The notes: generated by a model from the letters alone, not told the origin. DNA of 64,000 bases from JAICYJ01 sp963737445 (GCA_963737445.1 CAVTSO010000009.1:62001-126000), one strand, 5' to 3'. Shown: positions 47,270 to 56,425, numbered from the stretch's first letter. Numbers and translations are program-made.

Positions 47270-48616
47270 TCAGGGTGCCGCGGGCAGCGTGACGGTGGCC
47301 AGCGTGCCACCGCCCGGCCGTTCGCTAAGGGCGATGGTTCCTCTCTGCACCTCGGCAAGCGCCTGCGAGATCGCCAGGCCAAGCCCGATGCCGTCGCCGT
47401 CGTGGGCGAACCGGTCGAACACGTGATCGCGCAGCTTCGAATCGATCCCGGTGCCGCGATCGGCGACCGTGATGTCGACCACGCGACCGCGCTGGACGGC
47501 CAACAGTTCGATGTGCGCCTCATCGGGGCTGTGCTCATCCGCGTTTCGGGCCAGGTTCAGAACGATCTGGCGCAGCGCGTCCTCGTCGGCGGAAACCGCT
47601 ACTCCACCGTCGGCGGCAACCGACCACGCTCGGTCACCGACGGGCGACAGCTGTGACGCGATCGACAGCAGGAGCGGCTCGACGGTCACCGGCACAATGT
47701 TCAGCCGCTCGATCTCGCTGGCCCGAGCCAGCTGCAGCAATCCCTCGACCAGCCGGCCCATGCGGTCGATCTCGTCAATCGCGACGGCGATCGCCTGCTG
47801 TCGCTGCTCGGGCGTGGTATCCGGGTCTTCAGAGATCAGCTCCAGGTGACCGCGGGCGATGGTAAGCGGAGTCCGCAACTCGTGCGACGCGTCCTCGAGG
47901 AACCGCTTCTGTGCGTTGAAGGCGGTCTCCAGGCGGCTCAGCATGCGGTCGATCGCGGCCGCCACCGCCCCGATCTCATCGCCCTTGTCGAGGCCGGTGC
48001 GGAGCCCCATCGCGTCGGGGGCGACCTCGTTCGCGAGCGACGTGATCGACTCCAGCGGCTGCAGGCCTCGCTTGGCCGCGAACCACGCCCCGACCGACGT
48101 CAGCAGTACGCCGACCGCGCCCGCGAGCAACGTCGCATTCAGCAACCCTTCCATCGACTCCAGCACCGGCTGAAGCGGTGCGGCTGCGACCGCGTACTCG
48201 CCGCGGTCGTTCGGTACGGCGCTGACCCGGAAGCGGCCCGACGGCAGCGTCACCGTGGCCACCCGCTCGCGCCCGGAGAACAGTCCCATGCGCCGGGCGG
48301 CGACAGTCAGATCGCGAGCCTCGGCGCTCGACGCGATCACGCGCTGGTCGTCGTACAGCGCCAGCAGATGGCCGGAGCCGACCGCCTCGCGCGCGTTCAC
48401 GATCTCTTCGTCGGACTCCTGTCCGTGGCCCTGCTCGGCCGCTTCCGTGCGCGATCCCAGCTTGTGCGCGTCCGTCCGTAGCGAGCTGTCCACGCGGTTC
48501 AGCGCATCGCGGCGAGCAACCGCATAGACCGTCAGCAGGCTGATTGCAAGCACGATCACGGCCAGCCCGGCATAGAGCACGGCCAGGCGCGTGCGCAGGG
48601 AGGCGTGCCGGATCAT
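47270..48616 (-). CDS. Sensor histidine kinase of a two-component system
   Basis: 448 residues: TM1 (about 11-33), an extracytoplasmic sensor domain of about 120 residues, TM2 (about 158-180), HAMP (about 180-235), HisKA with His245 in DASHELRTP, and HATPase_c (NLARNADEHSP as N-box, DRGTGID as G1, GLGLAISQAL as G2). The ATG overlaps the regulator stop, so the two form one operon. The divergent redox operon is its most likely local target. Confidence 0.93.
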   Translation of the reverse strand: MIRHASLRTRLAVLYAGLAVIVLAISLLTVYAVARRDALNRVDSSLRTDAHKLGSRTEAAEQGHGQESDEEIVNAREAVGSGHLLALYDDQRVIASSAEARDLTVAARRMGLFSGRERVATVTLPSGRFRVSAVPNDRGEYAVAAAPLQPVLESMEGLLNATLLAGAVGVLLTSVGAWFAAKRGLQPLESITSLANEVAPDAMGLRTGLDKGDEIGAVAAAIDRMLSRLETAFNAQKRFLEDASHELRTPLTIARGHLELISEDPDTTPEQRQQAIAVAIDEIDRMGRLVEGLLQLARASEIERLNIVPVTVEPLLLSIASQLSPVGDRAWSVAADGGVAVSADEDALRQIVLNLARNADEHSPDEAHIELLAVQRGRVVDITVADRGTGIDSKLRDHVFDRFAHDGDGIGLGLAISQALAEVQRGTIALSERPGGGTLATVTLPAAP

Positions 48617-49272
48617 TCAGCCAGCATGCGGTATCCGACGCCGCGCACGGTCTCGATCGCGCCGGGGGCCAGCTTCTGGCGGAGCGACGCGATGTAGACA
48701 TCGATCATGTTGGAGCGCACATCGGTCACCGCGTCCCACGCCCCCTCCGCGAGTTGCGATCGTGTCAGCACCTGCCCGGCGTTGCGCATGAGGTAGGCCA
48801 GCAGCGTGAACTCGCGGCTGGCCAGCGTGAACATGCCCACGGGCGACTCCAGCTCCCGCCGGTAGACGTCCAGCCTGGTGCTGCCGGCCTCCAGGATCTC
48901 CCCCGGCGCGTCCACCTGGCGGCGGATCTGGGCGCGTATGCGTGCCGTCAGCTCGCGGAAGGAGAAGGGCTTGACGACATAGTCAACCGCCCCCAGCTCG
49001 AGCCCGTGGATCCTGTCCTCGAGCTCCGAGCGCGCGGTCAGCATGATCACCGGGACGCCGGGTACCACTCCCCGCAACGCCTCGAGCAGCTCGAATCCGT
49101 CGGCGCCCGGCATCATCACGTCGAGCACCGCCAGCGTGGGCGGATCCGCTCTGGCCATGGATAGCGCCTGGTCGGCGCCGGCAGCTGCCTGCACCTCGAA
49201 ACCCTGGGCGCGCAGGCCGCGCTCCAGCAGGCTCAGCAGCCGTGGTTCGTCGTCGACGACAAGCAGGTGCAT
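48613..49272 (-). CDS. OmpR-family response regulator
   Basis: 219 residues: a receiver domain with acidic pair Asp7/Asp8, phospho-acceptor Asp51 (LAVLDVMMPG) and the conserved Lys near 101 (VVKPFS), then a winged-helix DNA-binding domain (VRSNMIDVYIASLRQKL and RGVGYRM). TACGGT (49279-49284, minus) lies 6 nt upstream of the ATG. First gene of the two-component pair. Confidence 0.94.
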   Translation of the reverse strand: MHLLVVDDEPRLLSLLERGLRAQGFEVQAAAGADQALSMARADPPTLAVLDVMMPGADGFELLEALRGVVPGVPVIMLTARSELEDRIHGLELGAVDYVVKPFSFRELTARIRAQIRRQVDAPGEILEAGSTRLDVYRRELESPVGMFTLASREFTLLAYLMRNAGQVLTRSQLAEGAWDAVTDVRSNMIDVYIASLRQKLAPGAIETVRGVGYRMLAE

Positions 49273-49278
49273 CCGGTG

Positions 49279-49284
49279 ACCGTA
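49279..49284 (-). promoter_or_regulatory. -10 box TACGGT, 6 nt before the response regulator
   Basis: On the minus strand TACGGT ends 6 nt before the ATG; leaderless arrangement. Confidence 0.42.
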
Positions 49285-49304
49285 TCGCGCACCGACATGC
49301 CGCT

Positions 49305-49329
49305 GCGAGCGTCTGTGAGCGACCGCTCA
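49305..49329. promoter_or_regulatory. Candidate response-regulator binding site
   Basis: In the 81-bp gap between the divergent two-component and redox operons, GCGAGCG (49305) and GTGAGCG (49315) form a direct repeat with a 10-bp period, as OmpR-type regulators prefer. The second half also belongs to a palindrome, TGAGCG-AC-CGCTCA (49316-49329). Confidence 0.45.
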
Positions 49330-49353
49330 TGTGGCACGGCCAGAGTGCGAGGC

Positions 49354-49683
49354 ATGGATCATCTGCGACTCCGCCGGCGCGACCGTGGCCGAGACCGGGT
49401 TTCGCGCCTGAGCAAGGCGGTCGCTATCGTCGCCGCGGTCGGCGCTCTGGTCGTTTCCGTCGGCGCTGCGCGCTCGAACCCGGGCCGGTTCACCAGCCCG
49501 CCGAAGGTAGAGTCAACCGTCGCCTCCGGTCGGCCGGCGCATCATCACCGTCGCATCCGTTCTGATGCGGGCGGGAGCAGCACAGTGCCCCAGCAGACGA
49601 CCCCCGCACCGCCTGCCGCCACGAACCCGCCGGCGGTAACAGTCACTCCGGCGCCGCCGGTGGTCGTCTCCGGCGGGTCGTGA
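49354..49683 (+). CDS. Small membrane-anchored Pro/Thr-rich protein
   Basis: 109 residues: a basic N-terminus, one hydrophobic helix (about 22-40), and an external Pro/Thr/Val-rich low-complexity tail. No cofactor-binding motif is seen, including no flavinylation motif of the type recognised by ApbE. Its stop overlaps the apbE ATG. Possibly a short wall-spanning subunit of the redox operon. Confidence 0.6.
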   Translation: MDHLRLRRRDRGRDRVSRLSKAVAIVAAVGALVVSVGAARSNPGRFTSPPKVESTVASGRPAHHHRRIRSDAGGSSTVPQQTTPAPPAATNPPAVTVTPAPPVVVSGGS

Positions 49684-50621
49684 TGGGCACCGCATCGGGC
49701 ACGTACCGGTCGCAGTTCCCGGCGCTCGGGACGACCGCGATGGTGGCGGTCACCAACCCTCACAGGCTGTCGGGAGCGACCACTGTGGTCGCCGCCGAGT
49801 TGGCGGCGGTTGACCGTGCGTACAGCCGGTTTCGCCCCGAGTCCGAGCTGATTAGGTTGTGCGACCGGGGCGGTCGTACGACGCCGGTCAGCTCGCTGCT
49901 GGCGGCGGCGCTGGCCGCGGCACTGCACGCAGCAGAGTCCACCGGAGGCCTGGTCGACCCAACCGTCGGCGCGGCCGTCTCGGCGCTGGGATACGACCGC
50001 GACTTCGCGTCGGTGACCGAGTCGCACCATGCGCTGCCCGCCGAGCGCGCGGTACCGGGGCAGTCGGCGATCGAGTTCGACCCGACCCGTCGCACTGCCC
50101 GCGTCGCCCCGGGTACGCAACTCGACCTGGGCGCGACCGGCAAGGCGCTGGCCGCCGATCGCGCCGCAGCCCGAGCAGCCGCGGCCACCGGTTGCGGCGT
50201 ACTGGTTTCGCTGGGCGGCGACATCGCCGTGGCCGGACGCGCGCCGGAAGGCGGCTGGGCGATCGGTATCGCCGACGACCATCGCGCACGGGACTCGGAC
50301 ATCCACCAGACGATTGCGATCGATCACGGCGGCATCGCCACATCGAGCACCTCCACACGTAGCTGGCGCCGCGCAGGTGAGAGCTGCCACCACATCGTGG
50401 ATCCGGCACGAGGACGCTCGGCTGAGGTGGTGTGGCGTACCGTCAGCGTCGCCGCCGGTTCGTGCGTGGCAGCAAACACGGCCAGCACCGCCGCGATCGT
50501 CGACGGTCGCGGCGCGGTCGCGCGGCTCCTGCGCGTTGGCCTGCCTGCGCGGTTGGTCGCCGCCGGTGGCGAGGTGGTCACGGTCGGCGGTTGGCCGCAG
50601 GAGCGGAACGAGGCGGCGTGA
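49683..50621 (+). CDS. apbE: FAD:protein FMN transferase (ApbE family)
   Basis: 312 residues. ApbE motifs: ALGTTAMVAV start, VDRAYSRFRPESEL, DLGATGKALAADRA (FAD/Mg site), GGDIAVAG and GIATSSTSTRSW with HHIVDP. It covalently attaches FMN to Thr/Ser of redox proteins outside the membrane. I see no obvious signal peptide or lipobox, so it may act in the cytoplasm. It is the first enzyme of a membrane electron-transfer operon. Confidence 0.9.
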   Translation: MGTASGTYRSQFPALGTTAMVAVTNPHRLSGATTVVAAELAAVDRAYSRFRPESELIRLCDRGGRTTPVSSLLAAALAAALHAAESTGGLVDPTVGAAVSALGYDRDFASVTESHHALPAERAVPGQSAIEFDPTRRTARVAPGTQLDLGATGKALAADRAAARAAAATGCGVLVSLGGDIAVAGRAPEGGWAIGIADDHRARDSDIHQTIAIDHGGIATSSTSTRSWRRAGESCHHIVDPARGRSAEVVWRTVSVAAGSCVAANTASTAAIVDGRGAVARLLRVGLPARLVAAGGEVVTVGGWPQERNEAA

Positions 50622-51292
50622 GCACTGTGGGGCTGGACACGCGCACGCTCTGGTACCTGTCGAGAGGCACCGGCATGGTCACGCTGATGCTGCTGACGCT
50701 GACCCTGGTGCTGGGCATCGCGGCGATGCGCCAAGGACGGTGGCTGGGAACGCCCCGGTTCGTGCTCTCGGGTCTGCACCGCAACGTGTCGCTGCTGGTG
50801 GTCGCATTCGTCTCGGTGCACATCGCGACGTCGGTGATCGACCCGTTCGTGGGCATCCGGCTGATCGACGCGATCGTGCCGTTCGTCTCGTCCTACCGGA
50901 CGGTGTGGGTCGGACTCGGCGCGCTGGCGGTCGACATGCTGGCCGCGGTGATCGTGACCAGCCTGTTGCGGGTGCATCTGGGACTCCGCGCCTGGCGGGC
51001 GGTGCACTGGGCCGTGTACGTGATCTGGCCTGTCGCGGTCGTGCACGCCCTCGGTGCCGGTTCCGACGTCCAGTCCGGGTTGCTGCCCGTGGTGGTGGCG
51101 GTGTGCACGTCCGTCGTGCTCGCGGCCGGCGCTCTGCGAGTGGTGACCGCCGACATCCCGGCCTGGCAACGCGGTGCCTGGGCGACGACGGGCTTCGCGG
51201 TGATGCTGCTTGTGACCGCCTGGACGCTGGGCGGCCCGCTCCAGGCCGGCTGGGCCCACAGCGCCTCGATCGTGGCGTGGGGGCACCCGTGA
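50618..51292 (+). CDS. Ferric reductase-like transmembrane haem protein
   Basis: 224 residues with about six membrane helices. Candidate haem ligands are His in LHRNVSLL and VHIATS on one helix pair and His in VHWAVYVIWPVAVVHAL on another, as in the FRD/MsrQ-like superfamily. No NAD- or flavin-binding domain is fused. It is coupled to apbE by GTGA and to the NuoF-like gene by GTGA. Confidence 0.82.
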   Translation: MSTVGLDTRTLWYLSRGTGMVTLMLLTLTLVLGIAAMRQGRWLGTPRFVLSGLHRNVSLLVVAFVSVHIATSVIDPFVGIRLIDAIVPFVSSYRTVWVGLGALAVDMLAAVIVTSLLRVHLGLRAWRAVHWAVYVIWPVAVVHALGAGSDVQSGLLPVVVAVCTSVVLAAGALRVVTADIPAWQRGAWATTGFAVMLLVTAWTLGGPLQAGWAHSASIVAWGHP

Positions 51293-52614
51293 CGACGGCT
51301 TCGACCATCCTGCCGCCGCGCCCGGCCGCCGCGGCTCCGACGGGGCTGCCGCGGTTGCTTGCCGGCAAACGGGCACGGCCCGGCCGCATGCACCTGGCCG
51401 ACCACCTGAACCACTACGGCGATCCGTACACGGCGCCATACGCCTTCGGCGGCCAGCTGTTCACCACGGTCGAGCGGTCGGGCCTGCTGGGTCGCGGCGG
51501 CGCGGGATTCCCCACCGCCCGCAAGCTCGATGCGGTACGCCGCGGGCGGTCACGGCCGATCGTGGTGGTGAACGGGATGGAGGGCGAGCCCGCAAGCGCC
51601 AAGGACAGGTACCTGCTCTCGGTGGCGCCGCACCTGGTGCTCGACGGCCTTGCTCTGGCCGCAGCCGAGGTGGGTGCCGACGCCGTGGTGATGGCGGTGC
51701 GCCGCGACCGCACGGACGCTGTGCAATCGACCGAGCGCGCGCTCGCAGAGCGGCATCGCGCCGGCCTCGACCGGATCGAGCCGAGCCTCCACCCAGGGCC
51801 GCCGCGGTACGTGGGCGGCGAGGAGACGGCGCTCGTGCACTGGCTGAACGGCGGCGGCATCCGCCCGACGGCGGTGCCGCCGCGGCCGTTCCAGCGCGGC
51901 GTCTCAGGACGGCCGACGCTTGTGCTGAACGTTGAGACGATCGCGCACATCGCGCTGCTGGCGCGGTACGGCGACGCCTGGTTCCGCTCGGTGGGACTCC
52001 CGCAAGCCCCCGGCAGCGCGTTGATGACGGTGACCGGCGACCTCGGCCGCAGCGGCGTCGCGGAGGTGGCGATGGGATCGTCTCTGCAGGCAATTGTGGG
52101 CGCCTGCGATCCGCGGTCGCAGCCGCAGATGGTGCTGGCCGGCGGGTACTTTGGCGGCTGGCTGCCGTGGGAGTCGTGCGCCGGGCTGCGCGCGGATCCG
52201 CAGCAGCTGCAGGCGGCCGGCGCCGGGCTGGGTGCCGGGGTCCTGGTAGTCGCACCGGCCGGCTCCTGCGTCGTCGCCGAGACGGCCCGGATCGCGGCCT
52301 ATCTGGCCCGCGAGAGCGCCGGCCAGTGCGGTCCCTGCGTGAACGGCGTGGCCGCAGTCGCCCGTGACCTGGCGCGCATGTGCACGATGGACGCCGGTCG
52401 GGCCGTAACGGCGCGGTTGCGGTCCCGAATTCACGTCATCGACGGGCGCGGCGCCTGCGCGCTGCCTGACGGCGTCCGCCGGCTGGTGGCAAGCGTCCTT
52501 GACGGTTTCCCGGATCACGTCGCAATGCATGAGCGTCACGGCGCCTGCCGCCATGTGCGACCGCTACCGTTGTCGCTGCCGTCGACGCCGCTGGGGCCGG
52601 CCGACTGGCGATGA
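51289..52614 (+). CDS. NuoF-like NADH-binding flavin/iron-sulfur subunit
   Basis: 441 residues of the complex I 51-kDa/NuoF-like family. GLLGRGGAGFPTARKLDAV and VVNGMEGEPASAKDRYLL are the NADH/FMN site motifs; a SLBB-like region follows; the iron-sulfur end has ESAGQCGPCVNG and a later GACAL Cys. It could feed electrons from NAD(P)H, or take them from ferredoxin, into the neighbouring membrane haem proteins. It is not part of a nuo operon. Confidence 0.85.
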   Translation: MTTASTILPPRPAAAAPTGLPRLLAGKRARPGRMHLADHLNHYGDPYTAPYAFGGQLFTTVERSGLLGRGGAGFPTARKLDAVRRGRSRPIVVVNGMEGEPASAKDRYLLSVAPHLVLDGLALAAAEVGADAVVMAVRRDRTDAVQSTERALAERHRAGLDRIEPSLHPGPPRYVGGEETALVHWLNGGGIRPTAVPPRPFQRGVSGRPTLVLNVETIAHIALLARYGDAWFRSVGLPQAPGSALMTVTGDLGRSGVAEVAMGSSLQAIVGACDPRSQPQMVLAGGYFGGWLPWESCAGLRADPQQLQAAGAGLGAGVLVVAPAGSCVVAETARIAAYLARESAGQCGPCVNGVAAVARDLARMCTMDAGRAVTARLRSRIHVIDGRGACALPDGVRRLVASVLDGFPDHVAMHERHGACRHVRPLPLSLPSTPLGPADWR

Positions 52615-52817
52615 AGAGCTACGTTGTGCGTGTCGATCCGATCGCCTGCGACGGCCATGGGCTGTGCGCCGACCTGCTGCCGGAGCGGATCGCGCTCGAT
52701 GAGTGGGGCTACCCGATCGTCGATCGCACGCCGGTGCGGGGTGATACGGCCGCGCACGCGCGGAGGGCGCTGGCCGCCTGCCCGAAGCTGGCGCTGCGGA
52801 TAGAGCGGCAGCAGTGA
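52611..52817 (+). CDS. Small ferredoxin (probably [3Fe-4S])
   Basis: 68 residues with Cys13 and Cys19 in CDGHGLC and a final Cys-Pro (ACPKLAL). Three rather than four cluster cysteines matches [3Fe-4S] ferredoxins that partner P450s. Both ends overlap neighbours by 4 bp, so it is produced with the NuoF-like and cytochrome-like proteins. Confidence 0.88.
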   Translation: MKSYVVRVDPIACDGHGLCADLLPERIALDEWGYPIVDRTPVRGDTAAHARRALAACPKLALRIERQQ

Positions 52818-53425
52818 CCCTGCTACGACGGCTCGACCTCGACGCGCACGCGGACACGGCGCCGGCTCCCGGGGTCGAGGGCAACCGCAGGCTGACGGCC
52901 GCGCTGGGCGCTGTGTTGCTGGTGCTGCTCGCGGTCGAGGGCGGCACGATCCCGTTCCTGGGCCGGCTCGAGGTGGTGCATGTGGTCGTGGGCCTGGTGC
53001 TGATACCGATCGTGCTCCTGAAGCTGGGCACCACGTTCTACCGTTTCGCCCGCTACTACACGGCCGACCGCGACTACCGGCGGGCCGGGCCACCGCACCC
53101 GGTGATGCGCGTGGCCGGGCCGTTCGTGGTCGTGACAACGGTCGCGCTGTTCGCGTCGGGGGTCCTACTGGCGATTGTTGGACGGCACTCGCAGACGGTC
53201 TACACAATCCACAAGGCCAGCTTCATCGCCTGGTTCGCCGCGATGACGGTGCACGTCCTCGGGCACGTATGGTCGACCCCATCGGTCGCGGTGCGGGACT
53301 GGTCGGCGGGGCAACGGATGCCTGGCTCTCGCGTGCGGCAGCTGACGTTGGTTGTCGTCACGCTGGCCGGACTGGGCACGGCTGCAATCGTCTATCCGTT
53401 GCTTCCGGCATGGGGCCACGGCTGA
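52814..53425 (+). CDS. Four-helix cytochrome b-like membrane protein
   Basis: 203 residues with four or five hydrophobic segments. His in VVHVVVGL, IHKASF and VHVLGHVW lie inside helices and could ligate haem, as in cytochrome b561-like or DUF4405 proteins. It closes the redox operon. No c-type haem motif is present. Confidence 0.72.
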   Translation: MTLLRRLDLDAHADTAPAPGVEGNRRLTAALGAVLLVLLAVEGGTIPFLGRLEVVHVVVGLVLIPIVLLKLGTTFYRFARYYTADRDYRRAGPPHPVMRVAGPFVVVTTVALFASGVLLAIVGRHSQTVYTIHKASFIAWFAAMTVHVLGHVWSTPSVAVRDWSAGQRMPGSRVRQLTLVVVTLAGLGTAAIVYPLLPAWGHG

Positions 53426-53478
53426 CCCACACGGCAGGCACGCGCTACCGTCCGTCGTCAGTACATGGGAGGTGTGTG

Positions 53479-53883
53479 GTGGCAACCGTAAGCGTCCGCT
53501 ACATCGTCGATGACGTCGACGCTGCGATCGGGTTCTACGTCGATGCCCTGGGCTTCACCCTGGAGATGCACCCTGCGCCAGCTTTCGCGATGCTCTCGCG
53601 GGGCGACCTGCGTCTGGTGCTGTCGGCACCCGGCGGCGGGCCGGGCGGCGGCCAGGCGATGCCGGACGGGACCGCCCCCGCGCCGGGCGGCTGGAACCGC
53701 TTCCAGCTGGAGGTGGATGATCTCGATGCGACGGTGACGGCGCTGAAGGCCAGCGGCGTCGCGTTTCGAAACGACATCGTCGACGGCGTTGGCGGCAGAC
53801 AGGTTCTGGTCGACGACCCGTCAGGAAACCCGGTTGAGCTGTTCCAGCCGACGCGCCGGGAAGCGCGCCTGGAAAGCGGCTGA
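53479..53883 (+). CDS. VOC/glyoxalase-family protein
   Basis: 134 residues, a single VOC unit pair: SVRYIVDDVDAAIGFYVDALGF at the start and VLVDDPSGNPVELFQP at the end, with Glu near the C-terminus as a metal ligand. GGGAGG lies 6 nt before the GTG. The substrate is unknown. Confidence 0.85.
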   Translation: MATVSVRYIVDDVDAAIGFYVDALGFTLEMHPAPAFAMLSRGDLRLVLSAPGGGPGGGQAMPDGTAPAPGGWNRFQLEVDDLDATVTALKASGVAFRNDIVDGVGGRQVLVDDPSGNPVELFQPTRREARLESG

Positions 53884-54033
53884 TCGGCCTGGCTGCGGCG
53901 GCGGCTCCGGGGTCGGGCGCAGCAGGGTCAGGACGTCACGTGCTGCTCTAGAAATCGACCAGAGGCGATCGTACACTCGAGGCGCTGGCTCCGGCGGCTC
54001 CATCGAATTCGAGCGTTGCTCGAGGGGGAAACG

Positions 54034-55221
54034 ATGTTCGAACTCAAGCGTGTCTGCGGTCTCCTCGTGCTCGTGCTGGCGGTCGCCGCCATGGGCGTAT
54101 CCGCGGCCGGCGCTCAGGCATCGGTTGCTCCCCAGGTGCGCGCGATGCGCGCGGCCAAGGTGCTGTACGTGCGGACGCTGCCGGCGCGTCTGCGCGCGCA
54201 CGTCCCCTCGACGGCGGGCGTGCCGCTGAGCCCGGGTACCGATCTGGTGTTGTTCACGGATCCGATGCGGATGCAGGTGCACGGTCTCACCTACCGGATG
54301 AGCATGTTCGCCGACACCACGGTCGACCAGTTCGGCAGCGCGCCCCAGTTGAGCGTCGGCTTCGACCGCACCTCGCGCGGGGTGGGCGGACGCATCAACG
54401 GCTTGCAGGAGCACGTGTACGGGTTCTCGTCGACCGACATGGTCATGACCGCCGACCAGGGTCTGACCGGCCTGCACATCGATACGCGGCGGACGTTCCG
54501 CCCGACACGGGTGACCATGAACCTCGTGCCCGACGACGTGCGCTCGGCGAGCTGTCGGCTGTTCTACGGCGGCACCGGCACGCAGTCGGTGGCCGAGGGT
54601 ACGCTCGATACGACGGCGTTCCGGATTCACACCGGCACCTGGCCGTACTTCGGCACGGTCACCACGGCACCGCAGACGGCACTTGCGATCGCGGATCCAG
54701 GCTGCATCTCCGGTGGTGTGGGAGGAGGCGTCGCTTACGGCCGCACCGTGCGTCGCTATCACGAGCCGTGCCAGGGTCGTGAGTCGATTGCCTCCGGCTC
54801 GCCGTTTGGCTCCACGAGCTGGCAGGCCGAGGTCGGCTACGGCGGCGCGCGGGCCTTTCTCGGTGCGCAGACCGAGAGCAGCACCACCACCAACCTGGTG
54901 GGGCATTTCGCGGTCGCCCTTCAGTCTGCGGCGGGCATGCCCAGGCCGGAACATTCCGCGCACGGCGCCGTTGCCAAGATCGGCACGAGCGGAAACCCGA
55001 TGTTCGGCGGCAGCGCGACGTTCGTGTCGCACCGCCGTCCTTCGGTGTCGAAGGTGCGCGTCTGCTCGGTCGGGCGGAACCTGCGCCGCTTCGTCGCAAC
55101 GCGTTACCGGGGCACGCTGAGCCCGGACGGCGGCGCTCCGCTGACGGCGCTGTTCGACACCGGCGGCTTCGCGCTCGAACGCGGATCGGCGTCGCTGGTG
55201 ATCCGCCGCTACCTGCGGTAA
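54034..55221 (+). CDS. Secreted protein of unknown function
   Basis: 395 residues with a clear signal peptide (about 1-28, LLVLVLAVAAMGVSAAGA). The mature part is beta-rich and Gly/Ser/Thr-rich with four to six Cys. No domain is recognised. The ATG follows GAGGGGGA, and TACACT near 53972 may be its -10 box. Confidence 0.65.
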   Translation: MFELKRVCGLLVLVLAVAAMGVSAAGAQASVAPQVRAMRAAKVLYVRTLPARLRAHVPSTAGVPLSPGTDLVLFTDPMRMQVHGLTYRMSMFADTTVDQFGSAPQLSVGFDRTSRGVGGRINGLQEHVYGFSSTDMVMTADQGLTGLHIDTRRTFRPTRVTMNLVPDDVRSASCRLFYGGTGTQSVAEGTLDTTAFRIHTGTWPYFGTVTTAPQTALAIADPGCISGGVGGGVAYGRTVRRYHEPCQGRESIASGSPFGSTSWQAEVGYGGARAFLGAQTESSTTTNLVGHFAVALQSAAGMPRPEHSAHGAVAKIGTSGNPMFGGSATFVSHRRPSVSKVRVCSVGRNLRRFVATRYRGTLSPDGGAPLTALFDTGGFALERGSASLVIRRYLR

Positions 55222-55250
55222 GAAGCGGGCCGATCCCCTTCCGCGGGATG

Positions 55251-55256
55251 TAGTAT
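55251..55256 (+). promoter_or_regulatory. -10 box TAGTAT, 7 nt before the SnoaL gene
   Basis: TAGTAT ends 7 nt before the GTG at 55264; leaderless arrangement. Confidence 0.42.
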
Positions 55257-55263
55257 CGCGGCC

Positions 55264-55641
55264 GTGAACGAGTCGCTCAGCAAGACCATCGACCGCTACA
55301 ACGACGCCTGGAACGCGCAGGATGTCGAGACGATCGCGCGCTACCACCACCCCGAGATCGTCTTTGAGAACCACACGGCGGGAGAGCGGGTGGAGGGCGC
55401 CGAGGCCGTGAGCGCGCACATCGCCGGTATCTTCGCCGGCTGGCCCGACCTGCATTTTCGCGGCCGGCGGGCCTACTACGGCGACGACTTCGTGGTCAGC
55501 GAGTGGACGGCCACGGCCACCCATCCCGACGGCCGCAAGCTGGAGTGGGACGGCATCGACGTGTTCCCGTTCCGCGACGGCCTGATCGCGCGCAAGGACG
55601 TCTACTCGACCAGCGGCAGCGCGCGCGTGCTCGGCTCCTGA
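55264..55641 (+). CDS. SnoaL-like (NTF2-fold) protein
   Basis: 125 residues with the NTF2-like pattern: YNDAWNAQDVETIARYHHPEIVFE, then FAGWPDLHF and DGIDVFPFRDGLIARKDVYS. Such proteins act as cyclases, isomerases or ligand binders. It is followed by a VOC protein on the same strand. Confidence 0.85.
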   Translation: MNESLSKTIDRYNDAWNAQDVETIARYHHPEIVFENHTAGERVEGAEAVSAHIAGIFAGWPDLHFRGRRAYYGDDFVVSEWTATATHPDGRKLEWDGIDVFPFRDGLIARKDVYSTSGSARVLGS

Positions 55642-55699
55642 TCAGCCGGCGCCGCGCTTCGCGTTGCGTACCGGCCGTCCGATTTGGGATAGTGGGGAC

Positions 55700-56425
55700 G
55701 TGTTCGACCACGTCACCGTGCGGGTGTCGGACCGCGGCGAGTCCGAGCGGTTCTACACGGCCGTGCTCGCGGCGCTCGACCGGCCACCGACCTATACGGG
55801 CGAGGACCTGGCTGAGTGGAACGACTTCTCGCTGTGCGAGGCGACCCGCGCGTGCCCGCCCACCAAGCGGCTGCACGTGGGCTTCGCCGCGAGCTCGCCG
55901 GAGCAGGTCGATGCGTTCTGGCGGTCCGGCACCGAGGCCGGGTTCCTCGACGACGGCCGGCCGGGGCTGCGCCCGCGCTACCGCGACGACTACTACGGCG
56001 GGTTCCTCCGCGACCCGGATGGGAACAGCGTGGAGGCCGTGCACCACGCCGACGTGCGGTTTGGCGGGATCGACCACCTGTGGGTGCGGGTGGCCAACCT
56101 GGATGCGTCACGCGGGTTCTACGAGGTGGCGGCACCGCACGCGGGCCTGCGGCTGGTGGACGAGCACCAGGACCGCGTGCGGTTCGCAGGTGATGGCGGC
56201 TCGATATCGCTGGTGACCGGACCGTCCACGGAGGGGTTGCACATCGCGTTCGGGGCGAGCGACGACGCGGCGGTGGAGGCCTTCCACAGCGCCGCCACCG
56301 CCGCCGGCTACGCCGACCACGGGGCGCCCGGGGAGCGGCCGCAGTACCACGACGGCTACTACGCGGCCTACGTGCTCGATCCCGACGGCACCAACGTCGA
56401 GCTCGTGAACCACCATCGCGGCTGA
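55700..56425 (+). CDS. Two-domain VOC/glyoxalase protein
   Basis: 241 residues with two repeated VOC modules (FDHVTVRVSDRGESERFY...RDPDGNSVEAVHH and IDHLWVRVANLDASRGFY...LDPDGTNVELVNH). Each has a His near the start and a Glu near the end, as metal sites in dioxygenases or glyoxalases. The substrate is not predictable. Confidence 0.85.
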   Translation: MFDHVTVRVSDRGESERFYTAVLAALDRPPTYTGEDLAEWNDFSLCEATRACPPTKRLHVGFAASSPEQVDAFWRSGTEAGFLDDGRPGLRPRYRDDYYGGFLRDPDGNSVEAVHHADVRFGGIDHLWVRVANLDASRGFYEVAAPHAGLRLVDEHQDRVRFAGDGGSISLVTGPSTEGLHIAFGASDDAAVEAFHSAATAAGYADHGAPGERPQYHDGYYAAYVLDPDGTNVELVNHHRG

